This document shows, piece after piece, positions 55,440-63,507 of a DNA stretch of 64,000 bases (positions are counted from its first letter, which is position 1; each line of letters begins with the position of its first letter). Below the pieces are notes generated by a model, which saw only the letters and a program-made list of their open reading frames with translations, ran no database searches and had not been told where the DNA came from. Origin of the DNA: Parendozoicomonas haliclonae (GTDB taxonomy: Bacteria; Pseudomonadota; Gammaproteobacteria; Pseudomonadales; Endozoicomonadaceae); contig NZ_FWPT01000002.1 of the NCBI RefSeq assembly GCF_900174585.1, positions 248,001 through 312,000 on the forward strand. Direction: 5' to 3'. The translations under genes were made by a program, and so were the position numbers.

Positions 55440-56948
55440 ATGTTCAATCCACCTGAAGCGACACCGCCGGATGAAGGGTCAAACCCGCCATCCGCCATCG
55501 TACAACCTGTTGAAGAAGAATACCGTACAGCTCCTGACGTCGTATTACGTAGGCCACATCCAGGATCAAACTCGCCTCTGGACTCTACCGATTATGAACC
55601 CTTGACGGATCAACCAGCCTTAGGGTCATCCCGAAGAATAACAACTCGCGAAGATTCTCCTCAACAACCTCAACAATCAATGTCGCAGCGTTTCTTTACC
55701 AGCTGTGTGCATAATATAACGGGCTGCTTACAATTTTGCGTAAATCTTCCAACAAGGTTCGCTGTTGCGAACAACCCGGAACTTGTTGATGATTTTTTTC
55801 AGGAGGATCCATATGCAGATCTAGTGTTCCAGACACCAAGAGCGTCAGTATATGGTACTCCTGTTGGTAGCGTTCTAGAATTTGTCCCAGGCGATGAACC
55901 TGGCCAAGGCGAATCCCCCGGTACACTCCAAAAATTTTATTCACTCCCAAAAGATACACTTGCCAGAAACCGATCTCTTGCAAGAGATCAATCCTTTGGA
56001 CAAAGAACTCTTAGAAGTATACAGGGGAATCCCCATGAACTATTTCAGCTAATGGGTTATATCGCCTATATCAGGGAACCTAAAGGATGGGATATTCCAA
56101 AACATCCATCATTACAAATGGATATCCGACTAATATCCTATTTAAAAAAATTCGATAACATTCGAGCTTTTATAGAACGATATGAGCAAGAAAAAGGTGA
56201 GCGAGATCTTACATACGCTGCAGTTTTTGCCAGAGTTCAATACAATTACTACTCCAAAGTATTGAGTGATCTTATTGATCAAAGCACAGATCTTCCATCT
56301 TTAGCAAACCCCGGCGAACTGGCAGGAAAAGAAGAGCTTTCACTAGTTTTTCTAAACACAGGATTGATGATGCCATACATAGATCTAGCTGGAAAAGTTA
56401 GTGAGGTCCATGATTTCAATCTTGACAACATAGCCCATTTAAAAATAAATTTTGCAAGCATCGAGTCCGACTTCCCAAAAAACATCTCCTTGAATTTAAT
56501 GGACGATGTGAAATCTCAGAGTTGGATAGATAATTTACCGACTGATAAGTATTTCATATGCGTTATCGATAAACTGTTATCTTTTTACACTCCTGAAGAG
56601 GGCAGAGTGATACTTAATCGTCTAGCTGAAAACCCTTTATGTCTTTTTATTGTGATAGAAACTGTTAGTCCAGCACTGACTGCGAGTTATCAACCTTCGT
56701 GGTACACTATACCAGGACAAGTTATAAAGGGAGTTCGATCCAAGCTCGTCGATGAGGGTTTTCCTTTGCACACCTATTTAAGTAGCGATCAGGCTATTTC
56801 AACTTATCAGCAAATTCCAGCACAATTTAATAAGAAAAGATCTGTTCGCTATCTAGAAGGTGTAAGTACCGCCTTAAATCTCGCGATATCAAGTGGTGCA
56901 TTGCCGGTTCATGCTGTTCATACATTGCAACCTTTAAGTAAACAATAA
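55440..56948 (+). CDS. Hypothetical protein with Pro-rich N terminus
   Basis: 502 residues, not recognised. The first 80 residues are low in order and rich in Pro, Ser and Gln (DSPQQPQQS), then follows a globular part. From about residue 295 the alternating strands and helices (LVFLNTGLMMPYIDLA, then VHDFNLDNIAHLK, then YFICVIDKLLSFYTPEEG) look like a Rossmann or methyltransferase-type fold whose SAM motif has lost its glycines; this is a weak impression only. Codon use is AT-rich like its neighbours. Could be a secreted effector or a remnant of mobile DNA, but nothing in the sequence proves either. Confidence 0.6.
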   Translation: MFNPPEATPPDEGSNPPSAIVQPVEEEYRTAPDVVLRRPHPGSNSPLDSTDYEPLTDQPALGSSRRITTREDSPQQPQQSMSQRFFTSCVHNITGCLQFCVNLPTRFAVANNPELVDDFFQEDPYADLVFQTPRASVYGTPVGSVLEFVPGDEPGQGESPGTLQKFYSLPKDTLARNRSLARDQSFGQRTLRSIQGNPHELFQLMGYIAYIREPKGWDIPKHPSLQMDIRLISYLKKFDNIRAFIERYEQEKGERDLTYAAVFARVQYNYYSKVLSDLIDQSTDLPSLANPGELAGKEELSLVFLNTGLMMPYIDLAGKVSEVHDFNLDNIAHLKINFASIESDFPKNISLNLMDDVKSQSWIDNLPTDKYFICVIDKLLSFYTPEEGRVILNRLAENPLCLFIVIETVSPALTASYQPSWYTIPGQVIKGVRSKLVDEGFPLHTYLSSDQAISTYQQIPAQFNKKRSVRYLEGVSTALNLAISSGALPVHAVHTLQPLSKQ

Positions 56949-57000
56949 ACCAATCCTCTATCCACAATTATGAAGAGACTCGCATGAAGTTTACTAGTCT

Positions 57001-57027
57001 CGCGGGAAACATCCCTTTTTTCCCGCG
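57001..57027. terminator. Hairpin terminator between convergent genes
   Basis: CGCGGGAAA (57001-57009) pairs perfectly with TTTCCCGCG (57019-57027) around a 9-nt loop. It lies between the ends of the plus-strand unknown gene and the minus-strand M48 gene, so it probably stops transcription from both sides, although neither side has a long T tract. Confidence 0.65.
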
Positions 57028-57052
57028 TGGGCATTTTATACGAGCACAGAAA

Positions 57053-58096
57053 TTACGGTTCAAAACGCTCTATGCGTTCTTCCATCATCGGGTGGGTAGA
57101 GAGAAATCCAGGCATACCGTCTTCATCATCCTGACCATGGGATGCGGCCAACAGTCTCATAATATTGGCAAAGTGAACCGGCTCAAGGCCAACCTTCTGC
57201 ATATGCTGCAGGGCATAATCATCAGCCTCGGTTTCCATCTCTCGAGAATAATGGCTTTCCAGCAGGAAGGCTGGAATGGCTGCAGCCAGATTGGTGGCAG
57301 AAACGATATCACCCGTCACCAGAATGAGCATGACCGACAGGCCGGAACGCTGCAGAGCCTGACGTAAGCCATGCCGATGTACAACGTGCCCGATCTCGTG
57401 GGACATCACCGCCATGATTTGCTGATCATTCTCTGCCAACTCTTCGAGCCCATCCATCAGCACCAACGTGCCGTCAGGCAGAGCAAAGGCATTGGCGCCG
57501 ATCTCAGGGCTGCTGCGAAATTCCAGCCGGTATGTAAACTCTGAACCAGATGCTGCAGCCAGCTCCTGTAGCTGCTGCCTCAGTTCAGCCTTACGTTCTG
57601 CAGATAAACGACTGGGATCGAATGCAAAATCATCCAGCAGATCCAGTGTGCCCTCCCCAACGGAGACAGCAACACTGGGCGGCAGTGACATGGCAACTCT
57701 ACGGGAGGCATCAGGTACGACATACACCATAAACAGATAAATAAACCCGAAGATCACCGCAGCAGAAATCAATACATGCCGTGCCTTGGATTCCAGCTTA
57801 TGAATAACGCCCTCAAACCAACCGGAACCTCCGGGTGGCAGAACCTGATCAACAGCATCATTGTCTTCCGTTTCAAACAGACTGCCATCTGGAAAACGTA
57901 GTTGCCTTGGCGTTGAGCCGACCCGAGTCGAGATTTTCATCTCGGTCATGCCACAGCGGGGGATACCCAGATGTTTACTGCTAACAGCCGGGTGAATCAA
58001 ACCATAGGTATCCACCATGATCTCAGCAGGTTCAGCACGGCTGCTGCCTGCGGGATAATAAATCCCCTTCAGAACCGCTGACGCCTGAGTAGTCAT
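57053..58096 (-). CDS. M48-family zinc metallopeptidase with N-terminal DUF7092-like domain
   Basis: 347 residues. The zinc motif HEIGH is at about residues 233-237 and the third ligand Glu is likely in EMETEADDYAL. The N-terminal 85 residues (GIYYPAGSSRAEPAEI...) form the small beta-rich domain often found before M48 peptidases, followed by one membrane helix at about 96-116. The peptidase domain should face the periplasm, as in BepA/YcaL-like quality-control proteases. Its ATG overlaps the stop codon of the DUF898 gene by 1 nt, so the two are coupled. Confidence 0.9.
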   Translation of the reverse strand: MTTQASAVLKGIYYPAGSSRAEPAEIMVDTYGLIHPAVSSKHLGIPRCGMTEMKISTRVGSTPRQLRFPDGSLFETEDNDAVDQVLPPGGSGWFEGVIHKLESKARHVLISAAVIFGFIYLFMVYVVPDASRRVAMSLPPSVAVSVGEGTLDLLDDFAFDPSRLSAERKAELRQQLQELAAASGSEFTYRLEFRSSPEIGANAFALPDGTLVLMDGLEELAENDQQIMAVMSHEIGHVVHRHGLRQALQRSGLSVMLILVTGDIVSATNLAAAIPAFLLESHYSREMETEADDYALQHMQKVGLEPVHFANIMRLLAASHGQDDEDGMPGFLSTHPMMEERIERFEP

Positions 58097-59097
58097 CAGA
58101 GCCCCGCAGCGACATCAAAGACATCACCCATCTCTTCACCCAGAGCGGACTGCTGCTCCTGCTGATGATCGGTAAAGCTGTCCAGAGAATCATCGGCGAT
58201 CATAATCAGACAATCGGCACGGTGTTTGGCCATACGCACCATAGCCCAGGGTGCTCCCAGCCCCAGAGTCAGAGCAATCACCAGCAGGTTGGTGAAGTAG
58301 ATCCACATAAACGGCAGTGTTTCCATGGAAGCCTCGAACTGCACACCTGCCAGCTTGCTCTTGCCATAGATCAGGTTGAACTGGCCCACAGAAATCAGAG
58401 CAATGGCACTGAGGTATAACAGCGGAGCAATCAGCACTCCGGCAACAGGAATCAGAAAGCTAAGGCCAGCCAGAATCATCAGGCCAAAAGCCTTGAGATA
58501 GAGGCTGTAGAAATCGCCGGTGGTAAATGTCGGCTCGAAAGTTTCATTACCAAACTCGTAATTTTTCACCAGATACTTTTTCTGCTCCTGGACCACCCAG
58601 GGAGCAGCAAGACCCATGGTAAAAGGTACGACAAGTGGCAGAACCATAAAGTGAAGAAATACACCGCCCATGGTCACCTTGCTGTTGAAGCGTACATTAC
58701 GCCAGGCACTCATACGGGCATTAAAGGAAATACCGCGGGCAATAATCCAGGGTGTCGCAACCAGCAGAACCAGAATAAGAATGCCATACAACGCAGGGCT
58801 GAATTCAATAGAGAGAGACAACGCAATCAGAAAGGCCATGGCAATCAGACGCCCTTTCAGGATCTGAATCGGGTCTGCCAAGTAACTGAATGCAGAGCCT
58901 GCCACTTTTGTAGAACCATAAAAATAGCGATTGGTACGCACCTTGGCCCAGGCGGAATAAATGCCCAGTGTGACAATGGTCAGCAGAATATTAACAATCC
59001 AGATTTTGAAAAACTCACCGGCCTTACCAGTAAATTCAAACTGATGGTGATGCACCTGTGCCTGCGGAGCAGTCGGTTGAGAGGTTGCAGCTTCCAT
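58096..59097 (-). CDS. DUF898 (YjgN-family) inner-membrane protein
   Basis: 333 residues. The family pattern is seen twice: FTGKAGEFFKIWIVNILLTIVTLGIYSAWAKVRTNRYFYG near the start and FYLTNLL-like FTNLLVIALTLGLGAPWAMVRMAKHRAD at the end, with several membrane helices between. The molecular function of the family is not known. It is frequently found beside an M48 peptidase, as here, with a 1-nt overlap. A 227-nt gap upstream suggests its own promoter rather than read-through from the dehalogenase genes. Confidence 0.9.
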   Translation of the reverse strand: MEAATSQPTAPQAQVHHHQFEFTGKAGEFFKIWIVNILLTIVTLGIYSAWAKVRTNRYFYGSTKVAGSAFSYLADPIQILKGRLIAMAFLIALSLSIEFSPALYGILILVLLVATPWIIARGISFNARMSAWRNVRFNSKVTMGGVFLHFMVLPLVVPFTMGLAAPWVVQEQKKYLVKNYEFGNETFEPTFTTGDFYSLYLKAFGLMILAGLSFLIPVAGVLIAPLLYLSAIALISVGQFNLIYGKSKLAGVQFEASMETLPFMWIYFTNLLVIALTLGLGAPWAMVRMAKHRADCLIMIADDSLDSFTDHQQEQQSALGEEMGDVFDVAAGL

Positions 59098-59280
59098 GAC
59101 TTATTACGTCTCTTTTATATGTGTTGTTAAACCAGAACTGCACAATCTGATTATTAAGCCGTTATTATTTTTATAGAAGGCACGAGCATTCTACCGACCT
59201 AACAGGCCGGGGTTCAAATACATAACACAACTATTCAGAGAAGATATGAACGAAAAGTGTTGCTTATTATTTATCGTACC

Positions 59281-59310
59281 CTGCTGCCCTTCATTCCCAA
59301 AGGGCAACAG
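59281..59310 (-). terminator. Possible hairpin after TPR gene
   Basis: ctgctgcccttcattcccaaagggcaacag can fold into an 11-bp stem with one mismatch, 15 nt after the TPR stop. No T tract follows on the minus strand, so it would be a weak or rho-assisted terminator. Confidence 0.4.
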
Positions 59311-59324
59311 AGTCCGAAATTCTG

Positions 59325-60116
59325 TTAGTGCTTCACAATCAGGTTGATGTTCTTTCTGGCCTCTTCCAGATCTTCAGCCAGACTGATACTGAACTGCTTA
59401 CCGGCTTCCGGATCAATGGCTTCCAACTGCTCAAAAGCCTCCAGCGCTTCCCAGTTCCGCTGCATTTGCTTGAGAGACATAAAACGTACAACCAGAGTTT
59501 CGGCATTTACTTCGCCCAACTCTTCGAGTCTTTCGATATCCGTCAGAGCACCAGCGAAATCATGCATCATCATTTTACTCTTGGCCCGATAGAGCAGACA
59601 CACAGTGCTCTCTTCCAGCTCCAGCGCCCGGTTGAAATCCTCCAGAGCTTCCGCCATACGGCCACAGCTGTGCAGTGCAATACCTTTGGCCGGCAGCACC
59701 TGACCTTCAGGCATATCGCCCTTCAGGGAACGCTCAAAGTAGATGACAGCCTCTTCATGGCTGCCCATCAAAAAGGCGGTTTTGCCCGCATTGAAGTAAG
59801 CCACGGTTAACTCAGGCTCCAGCTCAATGGTTTTCTCAAAAAACTCAAGCGCCGCCTGGTACATGCCTTTACGCACATAGCAGATCGCCAGGTTAAACGG
59901 CGTACCACTGTTAGACGGGTTGAGTTTATAAGAGGACTCCAGTGCGACCTGGGCTTCATCCAGCAGGTTCTGGCTTAATTTTTCAACGCCCTGGTAAAAG
60001 AGCTGTTCCGCATTGCCGGAAGTTTCGGTTTCCGGAGAGGTAGGAGTTACTGAGGTCATAGCTACAACGGGAGAAAAGGGGATAGAGAAAGCTGACAAAC
60101 CGGCAGCCAGTTCCAT
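59325..60116 (-). CDS. TPR-repeat protein
   Basis: 263 residues with about six tetratricopeptide repeats from residue 35 to the end, for example AVYF-like TVAYFNAGKTAFLMGSHEEA and EALEDFNRALELEE. Such domains bind other proteins. The N terminus is mildly hydrophobic without basic residues, so it is not a good signal peptide; a second Met at residue 20 (60059) may be the real start, neither having a clear ribosome site. It follows rdhB1 by 68 nt. A chaperone or assembly role for the dehalogenase is possible, inferred from position alone. Confidence 0.82.
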   Translation of the reverse strand: MELAAGLSAFSIPFSPVVAMTSVTPTSPETETSGNAEQLFYQGVEKLSQNLLDEAQVALESSYKLNPSNSGTPFNLAICYVRKGMYQAALEFFEKTIELEPELTVAYFNAGKTAFLMGSHEEAVIYFERSLKGDMPEGQVLPAKGIALHSCGRMAEALEDFNRALELEESTVCLLYRAKSKMMMHDFAGALTDIERLEELGEVNAETLVVRFMSLKQMQRNWEALEAFEQLEAIDPEAGKQFSISLAEDLEEARKNINLIVKH

Positions 60117-60184
60117 GATAACTGACTGCCGGCTTAGGGCACGCTGACACCAGACAATAGTGTCAGAGATTAACCATCAGAGAG

Positions 60185-60472
60185 TTACTTCCAGGCCAGT
60201 CGCCCGCCCAGAGTCGCCAGTACCAAACCTGGCAGCATGATGACCATCATGCTCATGGAGGCCGACTGTGGCTCTTTCTCAAGAATAGAGCTAATCGCCC
60301 AGGCTGCTGCAAACAGCATGGTTCCCATACCTGCCGCCAATACCACCAGAGAAATCCAGCTGGACTGCAGTTTCCAACGCAGCCAGACCAGCCCCTGCAC
60401 ACAAGCCAGACTCAGAACGCCCAGCCAGTAGAACATCACTTCAACACCGGTAAAAATCGCTAAACCTGACAT
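60185..60472 (-). CDS. rdhB: Reductive dehalogenase membrane anchor, copy 1
   Basis: 95 residues with three membrane helices (FYWLGVLSLACVQGLVWL, ISLVVLAAGMGTMLFAAAWAI, MMVIMLPGLVLATLGGRL). Small hydrophobic proteins of this kind (PceB-like) anchor the Tat-exported catalytic subunit to the outside of the inner membrane. It starts 1 nt after the rdhA1 stop, with AAGGA inside the rdhA1 end, so translation is coupled. It differs from copy 2 (63,219-63,506) by only a few conservative changes. Confidence 0.88.
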   Translation of the reverse strand: MSGLAIFTGVEVMFYWLGVLSLACVQGLVWLRWKLQSSWISLVVLAAGMGTMLFAAAWAISSILEKEPQSASMSMMVIMLPGLVLATLGGRLAWK

Positions 60473-60473
60473 A

Positions 60474-61775
60474 TCAATAATCCTTCATCAAGCCGTTGTA
60501 GGAACGCCCTTTTGGATCCCAGAAAACTGCCGGTGCTTTCTCATCAAACATATTGCCGTAGCCATGCCACAAGTCCATTTCCGCCATCAGCTTGTGCAGC
60601 GGACCAGGCAGTACCGTGTTGACCCGGTCAATCAAACGGTGATGCCAGAAATTTGGCTTGTTATACGGACAGGTTGCCAGGCAGGTGCCGCAGGATGTAC
60701 CGGACTCAATCCAATAGGCATGGCACTTCTCGCCATCAAGGTGCCACTTCCGCACCCCCGGATTAATATATGGCTTGTCCTTAACATCTTCCGCGGTATA
60801 CATCGATGGACGATCATCACGGGAGATAGACTTGGATGGACAGTTATCAGCACAGTGCAGGCAGTTGGCACAGAAGCTTTCAATACCAAACGTTACCGGC
60901 TTATCGTAATACTCATCCAGTTCCAGATCGGTATAAACACGGGCCACACGCAGACGAGTACCGTAATGGTAGTTTTGCAGCATCCCCATCCGGTTGCTTT
61001 CCCCCAAACCGGCGGCCATCGCGTAAGGGACGTTCAGCCCCGTGCCATTAACAGCGGGAACAGCTTTATAACCCATATAGTTAAAGTAACGGGCCAGGTG
61101 CATGGTCACGTAAGTCAGCCCGGAGTAAGCGTTAAAGGCTGTAGCATCGGCAATCTGGCTGGGGGCTGTCGCCAGTGCTTCGTACTCCATTTCCCACCCA
61201 AGAACAACAACCGTTTTTGGTTTGAAATCCGGGTAGGCTTCATCCCATGGCAAGGTTTCGGATACGCTGTTGGGCTTAAGCACATGAGAGTAATCCCAGC
61301 GTTCATCCCGGCGGGTAATACCGACGACATTGGCACCGAAGTGGCGAGCCACACGCTTGATCTGGGCATGGGCTGTTGCCGCATCCGGAAACTTGTAAGG
61401 CGTGGGCAAACTGAGTTCATTGGGAACATAAACCGTGTCCATGCTGTAATCCGGAATACCTTGCTTCCTATGGTACAGCGTGGCAGAAGCCTTGTTCATG
61501 GCATAGTCGGAGCCGGAAAAGCCCGGGCGGCTGTCATCCCAGATGGCTTTATAGTAAGGAACACCTTCCCGGGCATGTCTATTAAACATGGTTTGGCTCT
61601 GGTCAAAGCGCTTGTAGTCCGGGCTGATGTCCTGCGGGAAATCATCATGAAATACGACACCAAAACCATCATCACGCACATTGGCAGAAGCAGACGCAGG
61701 AACAGGTACAGCACTGGCCAGAGCCGCTGCGGTACCCGCCATACCCAGTTTTAACAGACTGCGACGCCCAAGCAT
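60474..61775 (-). CDS. rdhA: Reductive dehalogenase catalytic subunit, copy 1
   Basis: About 433 residues from ATG 61775. The start MLGRRSLLKLGMAG is a twin-arginine signal, followed by AAALASAVPVPASASA with a likely cut near there; a TTG at 61850 would extend the frame by 25 residues. Two iron-sulfur motifs are clear: CANCLHCADNCP (CX2CX2CX3CP) and CX10CX2CX3CP ending CGTCLATCPY. The segment before them matches the corrinoid-binding dehalogenase core. The enzyme would remove halogen from an organohalide outside the membrane, as a terminal acceptor or for catabolism. It is followed by rdhB1 and, upstream, a MITE-like element separates it from the LuxR-type gene. Confidence 0.92.
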   Translation of the reverse strand: MLGRRSLLKLGMAGTAAALASAVPVPASASANVRDDGFGVVFHDDFPQDISPDYKRFDQSQTMFNRHAREGVPYYKAIWDDSRPGFSGSDYAMNKASATLYHRKQGIPDYSMDTVYVPNELSLPTPYKFPDAATAHAQIKRVARHFGANVVGITRRDERWDYSHVLKPNSVSETLPWDEAYPDFKPKTVVVLGWEMEYEALATAPSQIADATAFNAYSGLTYVTMHLARYFNYMGYKAVPAVNGTGLNVPYAMAAGLGESNRMGMLQNYHYGTRLRVARVYTDLELDEYYDKPVTFGIESFCANCLHCADNCPSKSISRDDRPSMYTAEDVKDKPYINPGVRKWHLDGEKCHAYWIESGTSCGTCLATCPYNKPNFWHHRLIDRVNTVLPGPLHKLMAEMDLWHGYGNMFDEKAPAVFWDPKGRSYNGLMKDY

Positions 61776-61963
61776 TGGCTCTGTCGCCGACGTGTTTTCC
61801 TCAAAGCCTTTCAAGCCGTCATCCTCGGTAAAATTCTGACCGGAGCACAAAGCCCGCTGTCGTTTTTCCGAATATTATCTGGGCGTTTGAGGAAGACTCG
61901 GCTAGTAAAATTACCAGTGAAAGCGACGACTTTCTTCCGCTTTCTGTAATGTTTTGTCTATTA

Positions 61964-62227
61964 GGGTCTGTTGACGTTTGCTGATCGCACTCAGCTTTTC
62001 CGAGGGCTTTCAGGGCTAGACGCAGTGATGCAGGAATAGTGGTTCTCTTTCAAATCACTGCAACGACGCCATGGAAACTCTCGGAAAAGCCCTTCGGGTG
62101 AGGCTGTAAACGGCTTCTCGCTGCGTCAGGCTTGTTTAATGTAGGGCAACTACGATTTTCACAAGCCTTCCTAACGATAAGTCGTTTACAGTTTCACTGA
62201 GTCGTATCATCAAACGTCAACAGACCC
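61964..62227. mobile_element. 264-bp MITE-like element with terminal inverted repeats and TA flanks
   Basis: The ends are perfect inverted repeats: TAGGGTCTGTTGACGTTTG at 61962-61980 and its complement at 62211-62229. Taking GGG...CCC as the element gives 264 bp bounded by TA on both sides, as expected for IS630/mariner-type target duplication. Internal inverted pieces (cttttccgag / ctcggaaaag; gacgcag / ctgcgtc) add secondary structure. There is no transposase frame, so it would be moved in trans. It lies in the rdhA1 upstream region, touching the stop codon of the LuxR-type gene. Confidence 0.88.
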
Positions 62228-62934
62228 TAGACAATAACACCTTTTCTGATCAACTCCGCCATCAGGTGTCCGCGGTTTCGTGTCATCATTTTTTTACCAA
62301 CATTATCGATATGATAACGAACACCAGATTCACTTAGGAAAAGCTTTTGTGCCGTCTCTTTGGTGCTGAAGCCATCGGCCAGTGACTGCGCGACTTCAAT
62401 CGCGCGGCCACAAAACACTGCTCGACTGTGGAAAATATTGAAGCTCTGGCCATTTTGCTGCTGCCACTGCATAAATAGGCTATTGGCAACATACTGAACC
62501 TTGTCTCTACAGCTGAACAGTAATTCCTCCAGAATGATTTTTGAGGGTTCCGTGCAATAGAACATCACCACAAATTTATGGTTTGGATAATCCTCGTAGG
62601 TCACCGGAACGGCCATGGCAAATGTAAGGTTCAGCATTCTGGAGACAGAGCCATCGATCACGCTTCGGCAGGTATGATCATAAATAAACGGCTCACAGGT
62701 ATTCAGCATCCGATGCAGGTTAGCGTCGCGACGGTTGATATACTGCCCACTCTGCTCCATAGGAAGGATCGTGGGCATATTGGTAGACAACACATCCAGC
62801 TTCATTCCATCCTGTCGGGTGAACAGACCATTCTCTATCCCTGACTGTTTAACACCGGCATAAATCGTATAATAAGCGCCCAACAACCGTGTAATTTCAT
62901 CCACTGTTGCAGTGCAATGCGATCCGATAATCAT
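62227..62934 (-). CDS. LuxR-type transcriptional regulator
   Basis: About 235 residues from ATG 62934 (AAGGG 8 nt upstream; two GTG codons just before are alternatives). The C-terminal 60 residues are a LuxR/GerE helix-turn-helix (EVAQSLADGFSTKETAQKLFLSESGVRYHIDNVGKKM). The N-terminal 165 residues are a sensor-like domain with no recognised ligand site; they do not show the autoinducer-binding Trp/Tyr/Asp pattern of LuxR proper. It sits between the two rdhBA copies and is transcribed in the same direction, so it is the candidate regulator of rdhA1. Its TAG stop is made of the TA flank plus the first G of the MITE-like end. Confidence 0.88.
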   Translation of the reverse strand: MIIGSHCTATVDEITRLLGAYYTIYAGVKQSGIENGLFTRQDGMKLDVLSTNMPTILPMEQSGQYINRRDANLHRMLNTCEPFIYDHTCRSVIDGSVSRMLNLTFAMAVPVTYEDYPNHKFVVMFYCTEPSKIILEELLFSCRDKVQYVANSLFMQWQQQNGQSFNIFHSRAVFCGRAIEVAQSLADGFSTKETAQKLFLSESGVRYHIDNVGKKMMTRNRGHLMAELIRKGVIV

Positions 62935-63148
62935 CACCACTACCCTTCAATGTCTTGCTGAGAGATGCAAAACACCAACATTCTCAAATACACCTAAAAC
63001 CTTTTTAGGTTAAGTTGCTGCACATCAGAAATTCCATAGATACAAATCATAGAATCTGTTGATTGACAGAAAATAACCTTGGAAGGCGTTCTGATGGAGG
63101 TAATGCGAGGGAGGCAGTATGAGCGGGCAGATAGCCATTTGTTGAAAA

Positions 63149-63178
63149 GCCCCTCAGTGCCAGCCGGCACTGAGGGGC
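63149..63178 (-). terminator. Strong intrinsic terminator after rdhB2
   Basis: A perfect 13-bp GC-rich stem (63149-63161 with 63166-63178) and a 4-nt loop, followed on the minus strand by TTTT (complement of 63145-63148). It lies 40 nt after the rdhB2 stop and should end the second rdhBA transcript before the regulator gene. Confidence 0.9.
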
Positions 63179-63218
63179 GCAGATATTGGATGAAGGCTTC
63201 CCCTGCCTTATTGAGATG

Positions 63219-63506
63219 TTATTTCCAGGCCAGTCGTCCTCCCAGTGTCGTTAGTACTAAACCAGGGAGCATAATGACAATCATACTCATGGAAGCCGAC
63301 TGTGGTTCCTTCTCCAGAATGGAGCTGATGGCCCATGCCGCTGCGAAGAGCATGGTTCCCATACCAGCAGCGAGTACCGCCAGAGACACCCAGCTGGACT
63401 GCATCTTCCAACGCAGCCAGACCAGTCCCTGCACACAAGCCAGACTCAGGACGCCCAGCCAGTAGAACATCACTTCAACACCGGTAAAAATCGCTAAACC
63501 TGACAT
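63219..63506 (-). CDS. rdhB: Reductive dehalogenase membrane anchor, copy 2
   Basis: 95 residues, three membrane helices, nearly identical to copy 1 (substitutions such as Leu/Met, Ile/Val, Ala/Thr at about half a dozen sites). It starts 1 nt after the rdhA2 stop with AAGGA before it, the same arrangement as copy 1. The pair is closed by its own strong terminator, so it is an independent transcription unit. Confidence 0.88.
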   Translation of the reverse strand: MSGLAIFTGVEVMFYWLGVLSLACVQGLVWLRWKMQSSWVSLAVLAAGMGTMLFAAAWAISSILEKEPQSASMSMIVIMLPGLVLTTLGGRLAWK

Positions 63507-63507
63507 A

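Noticed and set aside
60144-60166. CTGACAC / GTGTCAG hairpin between rdhB1 and the TPR gene
   Set aside because: Seven-bp stem with no T tract and directly upstream of a gene likely in the same transcript; not enough to call a terminator.
60564-61754. 396-codon open frame on the plus strand opposite rdhA1
   Set aside because: It is fully antisense to a clear rdhA gene with Tat and iron-sulfur motifs, and its translation has no domain character; a shadow of the codon bias of rdhA.
63031-63055. Loose palindrome attccatagatacaaatcatagaat upstream of the regulator
   Set aside because: The two halves match only in part and no second copy near either rdhA was seen, so an operator call is not supported.
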